From Nostoc piscinale CENA21 (GTDB lineage Bacteria; Cyanobacteriota; Cyanobacteriia; Cyanobacteriales; Nostocaceae), in the NCBI RefSeq assembly GCF_001298445.1, contig NZ_CP012036.1:6015525-6079524 (forward strand): a DNA stretch of 64,000 bases, given 5' to 3'. The notes beneath the pieces were generated by a model, which made no database searches, had not been told where the DNA came from, and saw nothing but the letters and a program-made list of their open reading frames with translations. A program made the position numbers and the translations under genes. This document shows, in pieces, positions 16,660 to 26,116 of the stretch (the stretch's first letter is position 1; each line of letters begins with the position of its first letter).

Positions 16660-17811
16660 ATGACAAACCAACCCCAAAAACAATCCGAAGTAGAAATTAC
16701 TAATCAAACATCCGCTAAAGAGAAATCATCGTTATTCGACTCTTTGGCGACGACGGGTAAAACATTTTTTGATACAGCCTTGGGAGTGGGTGCAGCCGCA
16801 GCTAAACAAACACATAAGTTATTTGGACAAGCAACTCAAACTACTGGTCAAGTTGTTGATCGCCTCAGTCAAAATTGGCTGATTAGAAGGCTATCTGGGT
16901 TTTTAAATCTGAATTGGCTGATTGGTGCTAGTGAAAATGTTGACCTAGAAAAAGCAGCAGCCAGTGTTACAAAACTCAAGCAACAGCATCCCCAGGAATC
17001 GCCTAGCCAAATTTCTCACCGCATTATGCTAGACACAGCCACAAAAGCTGGGGGGATTGGATTTGCCAGTAGCATTTTACCAGGGGTAGCAGCAGCGTTA
17101 TTAGCAGTTGATTTAGCTGCAACCATGAAATTGCAATCAGAAATGCTGTATAAAATTGCCGCCGCTTACGACTTAGATTTAAAAGATCCAGCCAGGAAAG
17201 GCGAAGTTTTGACAATTTTTGGTTTGGGTTTGGGTGGTAATCGTTTGTTGAAAGCCGCAGGATTGGCGTTACTGCGAAATGTGCCGTTTGCAGGTGCAGC
17301 GATCGCCACTAGTTCTAATGCTGCCTTAAGCTACTCTTTAGGCTATGCAGCTTGTCGATTTTACGAAGCCAAACTAGATGAATCTGTTTCCTTGACATCA
17401 CCAGAAACTTTGGCAAACTTGAAAGCCGAAAGTGAAAATTACTTAGAAACTGCGATCGCTCAACAAGCCATCATGGATAAAATTCTTGTTCATGTAATTC
17501 TTGCCAGCCATCCCGAAAAAACCTGGGAAGAAATTTTACCAGAATTGCAAGCATTGAACCTCAGCCCCAATTCTCTGAATGCGATCGCCAATAATATCAA
17601 ATCACCACAACCTTTAGATACACTACTCAATCAACTCAACCGTGATTTTGCGATCCCACTATTGGCACAATGCCAAAGAATTGCTCAACTGGACAAGCAA
17701 ACAACAGGAGTAGAACAAGAAATCATTAATGCGATCGTCAATAAATTTGACATTAACACCACTGAAGTCGAGTCAATATTGAATACTGCTGATTCCAACA
17801 CTAGCCTCTAG
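16660..17811 (+). CDS. EcsC-family protein
   Basis: 383 residues. The central part (about 125-260) has the EcsC-type pattern: a glycine-rich amphipathic start GGIGFASSILPGVAAALLAV, then LQSEMLYKIAAAYDLDLKDP, then LTIFGLGLGGNRLLKAAG and FAGAAIATSSNAALSY. EcsC proteins accompany ABC exporters in some bacteria, but their function is poorly known, and no transporter is next to this gene. The N-terminus is polar and the C-terminal quarter (ELQALNLSPNSLNAIANNIK) resembles a small helical domain. The start ATG follows a MITE-like element by 85 bases. Confidence 0.75.
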   Translation: MTNQPQKQSEVEITNQTSAKEKSSLFDSLATTGKTFFDTALGVGAAAAKQTHKLFGQATQTTGQVVDRLSQNWLIRRLSGFLNLNWLIGASENVDLEKAAASVTKLKQQHPQESPSQISHRIMLDTATKAGGIGFASSILPGVAAALLAVDLAATMKLQSEMLYKIAAAYDLDLKDPARKGEVLTIFGLGLGGNRLLKAAGLALLRNVPFAGAAIATSSNAALSYSLGYAACRFYEAKLDESVSLTSPETLANLKAESENYLETAIAQQAIMDKILVHVILASHPEKTWEEILPELQALNLSPNSLNAIANNIKSPQPLDTLLNQLNRDFAIPLLAQCQRIAQLDKQTTGVEQEIINAIVNKFDINTTEVESILNTADSNTSL

Positions 17812-17828
17812 CCTCCAGTCCCTAGCCT

Positions 17829-18566
17829 CTATTCCTGTTCAATTTGCTCAGGATCAATACCCATTTCTCGGAGGCGTTGCTTTAATTGCTCTACCTGCTG
17901 TTCAGCTTCTTGTCGAGCTAAAGCTTCTGCATCTATTCTTTGTTGTGCTTCACGTAGTGCTTGCGCCTGTTCTGTGGGGTTCAACAACTTTTCACCTGTA
18001 TCTTCTCGGTAAAAACTAATCAGTTCTCCTTCTACCTGCAACCGCAAACCCAATGGTTCACTGCGATTGTCGGTAATCAACTCATAAGAATCTTGCCGCA
18101 ACCGATAACCCCGCAACTGTCCCTGCACCCATTCGCCTCTGGGGTCAAAAAGCCAATATTCTTTAACACCAAGTTGCTCGTATAAAGTCTTCTTAAATTC
18201 CTGGTCGTGATTTTTCGTCCCTGCCGAAGTCATCTCAAAAATCACAGATGGAACTTCCCCTTCTTCCCAAACTTTATAGTTATCTCGACCACCAGGCGCG
18301 ACATTAAAAATTACCATTACATCTGGGGCAACGCGCAACTTAGGAAAACCTTGAGCGTAGTAGAGAAATTGATTGGCAAGGACTGTTGCTTGTTGTCCTG
18401 CTAAATACTGGCGCAGCATTTCTAGTGTCGCCAGTAATACACATAAATGAGCATAGCTTTCTGCCACTGGTTCACCATCGGAACTAGGATAGAACACTTC
18501 TGAGCGTTGATTTGGAGTCAAGGCTGAGGTCATAGTCATGCCATACAGAAGGTTGAGATGTTTCAA
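17829..18566 (-). CDS. Uma2/DUF820 family protein with coiled-coil tail
   Basis: 245 residues. The core belongs to the Uma2 (DUF820) family of PD-(D/E)XK-like putative endonucleases: RVAPDVMVIF, then PSVIFEMTSAGTKNHD, then YEQLGVKEYWLFDP. The acidic residues of PD and E are present; the usual lysine is replaced within EMTSAGTK. A helical tail of about 45 residues (EAQQRIDAEALARQEAEQQV onward) ends REMGIDPEQI, a motif shared with the Uma2 gene at 51696. An alternative start nine codons in (MTMTSALTP) is equally plausible. The family is extremely abundant in cyanobacteria and its role is unknown. Confidence 0.85.
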   Translation of the reverse strand: MKHLNLLYGMTMTSALTPNQRSEVFYPSSDGEPVAESYAHLCVLLATLEMLRQYLAGQQATVLANQFLYYAQGFPKLRVAPDVMVIFNVAPGGRDNYKVWEEGEVPSVIFEMTSAGTKNHDQEFKKTLYEQLGVKEYWLFDPRGEWVQGQLRGYRLRQDSYELITDNRSEPLGLRLQVEGELISFYREDTGEKLLNPTEQAQALREAQQRIDAEALARQEAEQQVEQLKQRLREMGIDPEQIEQE

Positions 18567-18595
18567 TTATAAAAGTCAGTGGTGATTTGCCCTTT

Positions 18596-18640
18596 CACAC
18601 TTCATACTTCATACTTCTGACTTTTCTTCACACTTCAGAA
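18596..18640. repeat. Short ATACTTC heptamer tract
   Basis: CACTTCATACTTCATACTTC is a run of 7-base units, followed by degenerate TTCACACTTC units, in the gap between the divergent Uma2 and leucyl aminopeptidase genes. A longer tract of the same unit lies at 34147. Confidence 0.6.
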
Positions 18641-18688
18641 TTTTGAGCAATACTGGTACAAGAAGGAATCTTTAAACAAAATCCCAAA

Positions 18689-20168
18689 ATGGCAACAATT
18701 AAACTTAGTAATCAGCCTCTGCTGGAGTGGGCAGGCGATAGTTTGGCAATTGGATTATTTGAAGATGCGGTAGAGTTAACAGGTGAACTGGCGACTTTGA
18801 ATGAAAAGTTCGCTGGCATCTTAAAAGAAGTAATTGCCGAAGAAGAATTTACAGCCAAAGCCAACAGCACTGTCTTTACTCGTGTCGCTGGCGGTGGTGC
18901 AGTTAAAAAAGTAATTTTGGTTGGCTTAGGAAAACCAGACGCACTCAAAATAGATAGTCTGCGGCGGGCGGCGGCGGCGGCGGCGAAGGTAGCCAAAAAA
19001 CAAAAAAGCAAAACGCTCGGATTTAGCTTTCCCTTGTGGAATAACGACCCAGCAGCCACAGCCCAAGCGATCGCTGAAGGTGTAAAGTTAGCTTTATACC
19101 AAGATGTACGCTTTAAATCTGAACCAGATGATAAAGGAGCAAAAGTTGAAACTATCGAGTTGCTAGGCTTTGAAGGTCAAGAGGATGCGCTCAAGCGTGC
19201 CAATCAAATTGTATCTGGGGTCATTTTAGCTAGAGAGTTGGTAGCTGCCCCAGCCAATACAGTTACACCCATTACAATGGCCGAGACTGCCCAAGAAATT
19301 GCCAAAGACTACGGCTTACAATTACAAATCCTGGAAAAAGAAGATTGTGAAAAATTGGGTATGGGTGCTTTCTTAGGCGTTGCCCAAGCCTCTGATTTAC
19401 CACCAAAATTCATTCACCTCACCTACAAACCAGAAGGTACACCCACCAAGAAACTAGCGATTATCGGTAAAGGTTTAACCTTTGATTCTGGGGGATTGAA
19501 TATTAAAGGTGCAGGTAGCGGCATCGAAACCATGAAAATTGATATGGGTGGTGCAGCTGCAACCTTGGGTGCGGCAAAAGCGATCGCTCAACTCAAACCC
19601 GATGCTGAAGTTCACTTCATTTCCGCCGTTACCGAAAACATGATTAGCGGTCGCGCTATGCACCCAGGCGACATCCTCAAAGCTTCTAACGGCAAAACAA
19701 TCGAAGTGAATAACACCGATGCTGAAGGGCGTTTAACCTTGGCTGATGCTTTGGTGTATACAGACAAATTGGGCTTAGATGCGATCGTGGATTTAGCCAC
19801 CCTCACCGGTGCGAACGTTATTGCTTTGGGTGATGATATCGCCGGTTTGTACACCCCTGATGATGCCTTAGCTTCCCAGTTAGAAACAGCTGCTGGCACA
19901 TCCGGCGAAAAAAATTTGGCGGATGCCAATGGAAGAAAAATATTTTGAAGGCTTGAAATCTGGGATTGCCGATATGAAAAACACCGGGCCGCGTCCTGGT
20001 GGTTCCATCACTGCTGCTTTATTCCTCAAGCAATTCGTCAAAGATACCCCTTGGGCGCACCTAGATATTGCAGGGCCAGTTTGGGCAGATAAAGAAAATG
20101 GCTACAACGGCCCTGGCGCAACTGGCTACGGTGTGCGGATGTTGGTTAACTGGGTACTTGAGCAATAA
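18689..20168 (+). pseudogene. pepA: Leucyl aminopeptidase, one frameshift in A7
   Basis: The gene encodes an M17 aminopeptidase of 492 residues if one base is removed from the A7 run at 19908-19914. Read as given, frame 1 stops at 19948 after 419 residues, while the correct C-terminus (MEEKYFEGLKSGIADMKNTG onward) continues in the next frame to 20168. Metal and catalytic residues are complete before the break: KGLTFDSGGLNIKG, KIDMGGAA and NTDAEGRLTLADAL. The conserved bridge should read SGEKIWRMPM. The protein removes N-terminal amino acids from peptides as a hexamer. Sequencing error is the simplest cause; five other homopolymer breaks occur in this window. Confidence 0.9.
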
Positions 20169-20171
20169 AAA

Positions 20172-20264
20172 TAGGACTTACGCAAAAAACCTCTCAAACT
20201 CTGATTTCTCCGTGAACTCTGCGTCTCTGTGGTTCGATTTTCCGTGGCCTGTGCGTAAGTCCTA
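20172..20264. mobile_element. Dispersed MITE-like element, family 2, short copy
   Basis: TAGGACTTACGC at the left end is repeated inverted as GCGTAAGTCCTA at the right end, a 12-base perfect terminal repeat around a 70-base core. The core (TCCGTGAACTCTGCGTCTCT) encodes nothing. Two longer relatives are at 25683 and 55229. Confidence 0.75.
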
Positions 20265-20277
20265 AAAAAATCAAAAA

Positions 20278-20310
20278 TAAAAAGGCAAAAGGCTTTGTCT
20301 TTTAACTTTT
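20278..20310. repeat. Inverted GGCAAAAG/CTTTTGCC repeat
   Basis: AAAAAGGCAAAAG is followed by its partial inverse CTTTTGCCCTT, giving a small AT-rich stem between pepA and plsX. It is the same sequence type as the inverted repeat after pgl. Confidence 0.45.
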
Positions 20311-20354
20311 GCCCTTCGGGTGACGCTCCTAACGTCGCTAACGCTGAAGCTAAC

Positions 20355-20394
20355 GCCAGTCGGTCATGGGGGGAACCCCCATGACCGCGCTGGC
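20355..20394. repeat. Strong GC hairpin between pepA and plsX
   Basis: GGTCATGGGGG and CCCCCATGACC pair over 11 bases with a tiny loop (20362-20386), extended outward by GCCAG/CTGGC. The stem is among the most stable in the window. It is flanked by CGCTAACG-type short repeats (20325-20355). No T-run follows, so it looks more like a dispersed palindromic repeat than a plain terminator, though it may stop or protect transcripts. The rest of the 433-base gap is AT-rich and empty. Confidence 0.65.
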
Positions 20395-20601
20395 TCACCT
20401 TTTTACTTTTAACTTCTCACGTGTTATCTTGGGCTTGCCGCCAAAATATGTTGCAATAATGACAAATAATGCGGAGTACTGACTACTTTTTACTGGAATC
20501 AGCACTTAGCACTCAACATAGTAATTTGGCAGTGAAAAAGTTACGGTTTTTTAACAAAGCCAATCTGGTAAAATTTGTAAGGTTTCTATAAGCTCTAAGC
20601 A

Positions 20602-21627
20602 ATGGGATCGACTAGCGCACGGATAGCAATTGACGCAATGGGGGGGGATCACGCACCCAAAGAAATCGTTGCTGGTGCATTACGCGCCAGTGAAGAATTG
20701 GGTGTGAAAGTATTGCTAGTTGGTGATCCCCAACAAATTAAAGCTGTCATGCCGCCAAAAACTACTTTGGAGCGGGTGGAGATAGTTCCTGCTGAAGAAG
20801 CGATCGCTATGGATGAAGAGCCTTTAAATGCGGTTAGACGCAAACGCAAGGCTTCGATTAATGTAGCGATGGATTTGGTCAAAAATCAACAGGCAGACGC
20901 TGTATTTTCTGCTGGACACTCTGGGGCAGCTATGGCATCAGCATTGCTGCGTTTAGGAAGATTGCCAGGAATTGATCGCCCAGCAATTGGTACAGTTTTC
21001 CCCACGATTATGGCTGGCAAGCCAGTATTGATTTTGGATGTCGGTGCAAATGTAGACTGCCGCCCTAAATTTTTAGAGCAGTTTGCTGTGATGGGTTCAA
21101 TTTACAGCCAATATGTTTTGGGAATGGATGCACCAAAGGTAGGCTTACTCAATATTGGCGAAGAAGATACCAAGGGTAATGAGCAAGCACTCCGCGCCCA
21201 TCAACTACTGCGGGAAAATTCTAGTATCAATTTTATTGGTAATGCCGAAGGACGAGATGTACTGTCCGGCCAATTTGATGTAATTGTCTGTGATGGCTTT
21301 GTGGGCAATGTGTTACTCAAATTTGCCGAATCTCTGGGAGGAGTAATTCTGCAAATCTTACGTGAAGAACTTCCCCAAGGCTTGCACGGACAAATTGGGA
21401 CTGCCCTTTTAAAACCAAATCTCAAGCGAATTAAGCAACGGATGGATCATGCGGAGCATGGAGGTGCTTTACTGTTAGGTGTGGCTGGAGTTTGTTTTAT
21501 CGGTCACGGTAGTTCACAAGCACCTTCAATTTTTAGTGCAATACGTATGGCAAAAGAAGCAGTTGATAACCAAGTGCTGCAAAGACTTCAATCGCAGTAC
21601 GAAATCCTACAGCGTGAGAACGGTTAG
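20602..21627 (+). CDS. plsX: Phosphate acyltransferase PlsX
   Basis: 341 residues. PlsX converts acyl-ACP to acyl-phosphate, the first step feeding phosphatidate synthesis. Family blocks include IAIDAMGGDHAPKEIV at the N-terminus, GHSGAAMASALL near 108, LDVGANVDCRP near 145 and NIGEEDTKGNE near 186. Length is normal. It heads the set plsX-fabH-fabD-plsC on one strand, an order common in cyanobacteria. This places acyl-phosphate formation next to chain initiation and the second glycerolipid acylation. The 77-base gap to fabH suggests co-transcription. Confidence 0.96.
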   Translation: MGSTSARIAIDAMGGDHAPKEIVAGALRASEELGVKVLLVGDPQQIKAVMPPKTTLERVEIVPAEEAIAMDEEPLNAVRRKRKASINVAMDLVKNQQADAVFSAGHSGAAMASALLRLGRLPGIDRPAIGTVFPTIMAGKPVLILDVGANVDCRPKFLEQFAVMGSIYSQYVLGMDAPKVGLLNIGEEDTKGNEQALRAHQLLRENSSINFIGNAEGRDVLSGQFDVIVCDGFVGNVLLKFAESLGGVILQILREELPQGLHGQIGTALLKPNLKRIKQRMDHAEHGGALLLGVAGVCFIGHGSSQAPSIFSAIRMAKEAVDNQVLQRLQSQYEILQRENG

Positions 21628-21704
21628 TCATAGTTTAATTGTCATCCGTGATTTGTCCTGAAAAGGATGAATGATGAAAACGCTGAGAGCTTGGGAGAGC
21701 AGGA

Positions 21705-22697
21705 GTGCAAAAGTTAGGCATAGCATTTACAGGAAGTGGCTCGGCAGTTCCCGAAACTTCCCTCGACAACCAGGCACTAACAGCACTGGTTGAAACATCA
21801 GATGAATGGATTACCACAAGAACGGGTATTCGTCAACGACGAGTATCACTTTCGTTAGGTTCATTGACTGAATTGGCGGCAGCAGCAGGGGAAAAAGCGA
21901 TCGTCGCCGCCGGCATTCAAGCTACTGACCTGGATCTTATTTTGCTGGCAACATCTACCCCAGATGATTTGTTCGGCACGGCTTGTAAAGTCCAAGCGCA
22001 GTTAGGCGCAACCAAAGCAGTAGCATTTGACTTAACCGCCGCTTGTTCTGGCTTTGTATTTGGGCTGGTAACGGCTGCTCAATACATCCGCACAGGTGTA
22101 TATCAGAATGTACTGTTGATTGGGGCAGACATCCTCTCTCGTTGGGTAGATTGGCAAGACCGTAAAACTTGCGTGTTATTTGGTGATGGGGCAGGTGCGG
22201 TAGTATTACAAGCAGCCGAAAGCGATCGCTTGCTAGGATTTGCCCTTAAAAGTGACGGCACCCTAAATCATCAGCTCAATCTTGGCTATGCAGCGTCTCC
22301 CCAAGAACTACTCCCAGGCATCAACATTTCTCAAGGCACTTACCAACCCATCACCATGAATGGCAAAGAAGTCTATCGCTTTGCTGTCCAAAAAGTGCCA
22401 GAAATTATTGATAAAGCTTTGTTTGAAGCAAACTTGACTGTCGAGCAAATAGATTGGCTAGTTCTACATCAAGCTAATCAACGCATTCTAGATGCTGTCG
22501 CCCAACGTCTAGAAATTCCCGAACAAAAAGTTATTAGTAACCTTGCCAATTACGGCAATACCTCCGCCGCTTCTATTCCTCTCGCCTTAGATGAAGCAGT
22601 GCAACAAGGCAAAATCAAACCCAATGACATCATTGCTGCATCCGGCTTTGGCGCAGGTCTGACCTGGGGTGCAGCCATCTTCCAGTGGGGAAGATAA
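21705..22697 (+). CDS. fabH: Beta-ketoacyl-ACP synthase III
   Basis: 330 residues. FabH condenses acetyl-CoA with malonyl-ACP to start fatty acid synthesis. The Cys-His-Asn triad is visible: DLTAACSGF, LVLHQANQRI and NYGNTSAASIP. The substrate-entry block SDEWITTRTGI is near residue 31. The start is a GTG at 21705 preceded by AGGA; no upstream ATG in frame is available. It lies between plsX and fabD in the lipid cluster. Confidence 0.96.
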   Translation: MQKLGIAFTGSGSAVPETSLDNQALTALVETSDEWITTRTGIRQRRVSLSLGSLTELAAAAGEKAIVAAGIQATDLDLILLATSTPDDLFGTACKVQAQLGATKAVAFDLTAACSGFVFGLVTAAQYIRTGVYQNVLLIGADILSRWVDWQDRKTCVLFGDGAGAVVLQAAESDRLLGFALKSDGTLNHQLNLGYAASPQELLPGINISQGTYQPITMNGKEVYRFAVQKVPEIIDKALFEANLTVEQIDWLVLHQANQRILDAVAQRLEIPEQKVISNLANYGNTSAASIPLALDEAVQQGKIKPNDIIAASGFGAGLTWGAAIFQWGR

Positions 22698-22701
22698 GTA
22701 T

Positions 22702-22775
22702 TAATAAGTAAAAAGTAAACAGTAAAAACGTAAAAATTTTTACTTTTGCTTTTTCCCTTTTGACTTTTTAATTGA
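22702..22775. repeat. Inverted heptamer-rich spacer between fabH and fabD
   Basis: AAGTAAAAAGTAAACAGTAA on the left is mirrored by TTTTTACTTTTGCTTTTTCC and TTTTGACTTTTT on the right, making an AT-rich foldback in the 88-base spacer. Because it lies within a probable operon, it may attenuate or stabilise the message rather than end it. Confidence 0.5.
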
Positions 22776-22785
22776 CTATTGACCA

Positions 22786-23667
22786 ATGACTAAAACTGTA
22801 TGGGTGTTTCCCGGACAAGGTTCCCAAGCACTGGGAATGGGAACAGACTTATTAGATATACCAGGTGCTAAAGCAAAATTTACTCAAGCTGAAGAAATCT
22901 TAGGCTGGTCTGTTAGCGATATCTGCCAAAACCAAGAAGAAAAGCTAGGACAGACTCTTTATACTCAGCCTTGTCTTTACGTAGTGGAAAGTATTCTCGC
23001 TGATTTGATGCGGGAACGGGGGTATCAACCAGATTTGGTTGCTGGCCATAGTTTAGGTGAGTACATTGCCCTTTACGTTGCTGGGGTTTTTGAGTGGTCA
23101 GCAGGCTTACGTTTAGTTAAAAGCCGTGCTGAACTGATGGATAGTGCTGCTGGTGGAATGATGGCGGCTTTGATGAACTTTGACCGCGAACAATTAGATA
23201 CAGTTATCGCCGCTACACCAGATGTAGTTTTGGCAAATGATAACAGTCCAGGACAAGTGGTCATCTCTGGAACTCCTGACGCAGTACAAGCGGTAATGTC
23301 GCAAGTTAAAGCCAAACGTGCCACACCATTAAAAGTTTCTGGGGCGTTTCACTCACATTTAATGTCGGCTGCTGCTAATGAGTTCCAAGAAATCCTTGAG
23401 ACAGTAGAATTTCAGCCTGCGACTGTACCTGTAATGTCCAATGTCGAACCTACACCCGCCACTGACGCAGAAATTTTAAAACAGCGTCTCACGCAACAAA
23501 TGACTGGTTCAGTACGTTGGCGAGAAATTTCGCTGCAATTACCAGCTAACAAAATTGAACAAGTCATAGAAATTGGCCCTGGCAATGTTTTAACTGGGTT
23601 AATTAAACGCACCGTTACTGATTTAATCTTAAAGAACGTTCGTAATGCTGCTGAATTACCAGAATAG
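22786..23667 (+). CDS. fabD: Malonyl-CoA:ACP transacylase
   Basis: 293 residues. FabD loads malonyl groups from CoA to ACP for chain elongation. The oxyanion block is VWVFPGQGSQALGMG at the N-terminus, the nucleophile is Ser in GHSLGEY near residue 91, and the catalytic His is in SGAFHSHLM near 197. Length and order are typical. It follows fabH by 88 bases, and plsC follows after 212 bases that include short repeats. Confidence 0.96.
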   Translation: MTKTVWVFPGQGSQALGMGTDLLDIPGAKAKFTQAEEILGWSVSDICQNQEEKLGQTLYTQPCLYVVESILADLMRERGYQPDLVAGHSLGEYIALYVAGVFEWSAGLRLVKSRAELMDSAAGGMMAALMNFDREQLDTVIAATPDVVLANDNSPGQVVISGTPDAVQAVMSQVKAKRATPLKVSGAFHSHLMSAAANEFQEILETVEFQPATVPVMSNVEPTPATDAEILKQRLTQQMTGSVRWREISLQLPANKIEQVIEIGPGNVLTGLIKRTVTDLILKNVRNAAELPE

Positions 23668-23682
23668 GGAGTAGGGACGAAA

Positions 23683-23870
23683 AAATCAAAAGTTAAAAGG
23701 CAAAAGTAAAAAATATACTCACTTTTAATTTTTAATTTTGAGTTTGTGAAGGGTATTCCAAAAAAGAAGTTATCCCATTTGTTTACTACCTCTATCCCCC
23801 TTGTCTTCCTTGTCCCCCTTCTAAATAATGGGATAAGTCCCTACTTCCCACTCACCACTCACCACTCCCA
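23683..23870. repeat. Repeat-rich spacer between fabD and plsC
   Basis: The spacer holds a foldback of TCAAAAGTTAAAAGGCAAAA against CTTTTAATTTTTAATTTTGA, then C/T-rich stretches, then an ACTCACC heptamer run at about 23850-23868 directly before plsC. No gene is seen. Confidence 0.5.
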
Positions 23871-23878
23871 AATGACCT

Positions 23879-24517
23879 ATGTCTCGCAGTCGTGAACCGT
23901 TAATCAGTCTGGCGCTTTACCACGCTTTCAAATGGTCGATTGTCAGCCCCATGCTTCATGCTTACTTTCGCGGGAAGATTTATGGGGTCGAAAATGTGCC
24001 GCAATCAGATCCTTTGGTAGTTGTGAGTAATCATGCTAGTTACTTTGACCCGCCAATTGTTTCTAATTGTGTGCGCCGTCCGGTAGCATATATGGCGAAA
24101 CAAGAGTTATTTGAAATTCCGGTTTTGGCGCAAGCTATTAAGTTGTATGGTGCTTACCCGGTGAGTCGCGGTAGTGCCGATCGCAATGCCATTCGTGCCG
24201 CTTTAGAATGTTTAGAAAATGGTTGGGCTGTAGGAGTGTTTTTACAAGGGACTCGCACACCTGATGGCAAAATCACTGACCCCAAAAAAGGCGCAGCACT
24301 CTTAGCCGCAAAAGCTCAAGCACCGATTTTACCTGTGAGTTTGTGGGGAAGCGAAGGAATTTTAGAAAAAGGTTCATCAATACCGCGTGCTGTTCCCCTA
24401 ACTATTAGAATTGGACAGGTAATTGACCCACCAAGTTCTACTAACAAAGACGAATTAGAGCGTGTAACCCAAAAGTGTACACAAGTAATCAACGACATGC
24501 ACGATTTAGGACGTTGA
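23879..24517 (+). CDS. plsC: 1-acyl-sn-glycerol-3-phosphate acyltransferase
   Basis: 212 residues. PlsC acylates lysophosphatidate to phosphatidate at the membrane. Block I is NHASYFDPPI (H-x4-D) near residue 51, block II FEIPVLAQAIKLYGAYPVSR near 78, and block III FLQGTRTPDG near 121, where EGTR is the usual form. It is the last gene of the plsX-fabH-fabD-plsC set and the more orthodox of the two PlsC-fold genes in the window. Confidence 0.93.
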   Translation: MSRSREPLISLALYHAFKWSIVSPMLHAYFRGKIYGVENVPQSDPLVVVSNHASYFDPPIVSNCVRRPVAYMAKQELFEIPVLAQAIKLYGAYPVSRGSADRNAIRAALECLENGWAVGVFLQGTRTPDGKITDPKKGAALLAAKAQAPILPVSLWGSEGILEKGSSIPRAVPLTIRIGQVIDPPSSTNKDELERVTQKCTQVINDMHDLGR

Positions 24518-24617
24518 TGAGAAATATGCTTTTAGGTAGTAGCGATCGCCACTGTATTTTTATATGTTGCTAATGTCTACTAGCGATCGCTAAACTAACT
24601 AATTTTTAAAATATTAT

Positions 24618-25655
24618 ATGACAGGCTTTGATGCCAAGAATTTTTGGAATCGCTTGAATAATTCAGCGTTAGTTCGCTTTTTGTTGTTAGTGGCCGCTGG
24701 CTGGGCTTTCGTACAACTTTTAGCATACTTTGAAGTCGTAATTGTTATTTTTACATTTGCTGCAATTTTAGCCTTCTTACTCAGTTATCCTGTATATTGG
24801 TTGCGGCGGTTTTTACCTCACGGGGTAGCTGTGATTGTTGTCTTCTTACTCAGTATTGTGATTTTAGGCGGATTATTAATCACAGTTGGTATAGCGGTTT
24901 TATCCCAAGGACAGCAGCTAATCGATAGTATTTCTGGATTTTTAATTTCTCTTGCTCCTTTTTTAGAAAGATTAGAAGAATTTCTTCGGAACCGCAACCT
25001 GCAAATAGACTTGAGTGTAATTGAAGAACAATTGCGGAATCAAGCTATATCAGGTTTAGTCACTAGCCTAGCTTTTTTACAACAGTTATTAACTAATTTT
25101 GTTACTTTTATTTTAATTGCTGTTGTAGCGTTCTTCATGCTGCTAGATGGCGAGAAACTGTGGAATTTTATTTTAAAAATAGTACCTAAACAACGCCGCA
25201 TAAGATTTACAAATATCATTAGAAGGAGTTTTTTGGGTTTCTTTCGCGGTCAGTTATTATTGAGTTTATTTTTAACAATAACTACTTTTATTGTCTTTGT
25301 AATTTTGCAAGTTCCTTTTGCTTTATTATTATCTGTAATTGTAGGCTTTTTAGATATCATTCCAGGTATAGGAGCAACTCTAGGTGTTAGTACAATTACT
25401 TTAATTGTATTATCTCAAAATGTTTGGCTGGCATTAAAAGTATTTATTGCCTGTATTATCCTTCAGCAAATTCAAGACAATTTAATTGCACCTCGGATTA
25501 TGCAAGGTGCGCTAAATCTCAACCCGGTTGTTGTATTTTTTGCCTTATTAGTAGGTGCCAGAGTTGCAGGCTTATTAGGAGTTTTTATTTCTATTCCCAT
25601 TACGGGAGTAATTGTATCTTTATTTGAAATTGATGAGATGAAAGCTGAGGTTTAG
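24618..25655 (+). CDS. AI-2E family (PerM-type) membrane transporter
   Basis: 345 residues with about eight hydrophobic segments: paired helices at about 18-55 and 65-95, a long soluble insert (about 100-145), and the family signature near the C-terminus (VGFLDIIPGIGATLG and QQIQDNLIAPRIMQ). The superfamily includes exporters and Na+/H+ antiporters, so the substrate is not assigned. The gene is preceded by two HIP1 sites and stands alone. Confidence 0.88.
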   Translation: MTGFDAKNFWNRLNNSALVRFLLLVAAGWAFVQLLAYFEVVIVIFTFAAILAFLLSYPVYWLRRFLPHGVAVIVVFLLSIVILGGLLITVGIAVLSQGQQLIDSISGFLISLAPFLERLEEFLRNRNLQIDLSVIEEQLRNQAISGLVTSLAFLQQLLTNFVTFILIAVVAFFMLLDGEKLWNFILKIVPKQRRIRFTNIIRRSFLGFFRGQLLLSLFLTITTFIVFVILQVPFALLLSVIVGFLDIIPGIGATLGVSTITLIVLSQNVWLALKVFIACIILQQIQDNLIAPRIMQGALNLNPVVVFFALLVGARVAGLLGVFISIPITGVIVSLFEIDEMKAEV

Positions 25656-25682
25656 TCAAGAATCATTTGTCCTTTATATTCA

Positions 25683-25890
25683 GAGCTTACGCACAAAGAT
25701 GGTCTGTGAAAAATGAGCTATAAGCTAATCGTCATTTAAATTGCATCATGTTAATGGTAATAAAAGCTGAAGAAGCCCTCTCCCTTGCCCCCTGTTCCCT
25801 GCGGCCTCAATGTGATTTCTTAAATGTTTAACAGCTTACCCTTCACCCTCTTCCAAACCCTTAATTTTTCGTTTTTTTGCGTAAGTCCTA
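25683..25890. mobile_element. Dispersed MITE-like element, family 2
   Basis: The left end GAGCTTACGCACAAAGATGG and right end GCGTAAGTCCTA form terminal inverted repeats. The first 40 bases (ACAAAGATGGTCTGTGAAAA) and the AACCCTTAATTTTTC block near the right end match the copy at 55229. The interior has GCCCCCTGTTCCCTG-type text and no ORF. The remaining 225 bases to htrA are AT-rich. Confidence 0.65.
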
Positions 25891-26116
25891 GTGATATCCG
25901 AACCTCTACAGGGTAAATGTCCGTAATAGCTATCGAGGGAAATTTTCAATTAATTTAAATTACAGGTAGCAAAGACCATGCTTTAGCACCATTATGGAGT
26001 ATCTCAAGCAGTAACAATAAAGTTAGTACACGGGAATTTCCTCCTAGCTGTAAAAACTTTAGAGATATTTGTCACGACTAAGCAAAAATTCGGCTTCTTA
26101 AATTTAGGTTGCGATT

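Noticed and set aside
19908..19914. Programmed ribosomal frameshift in pepA
   Set aside because: The correction needs a +1 shift (or loss of one A), while A-run slippage by ribosomes is usually -1. No stimulatory pseudoknot was seen, and the same defect occurs in five unrelated genes.
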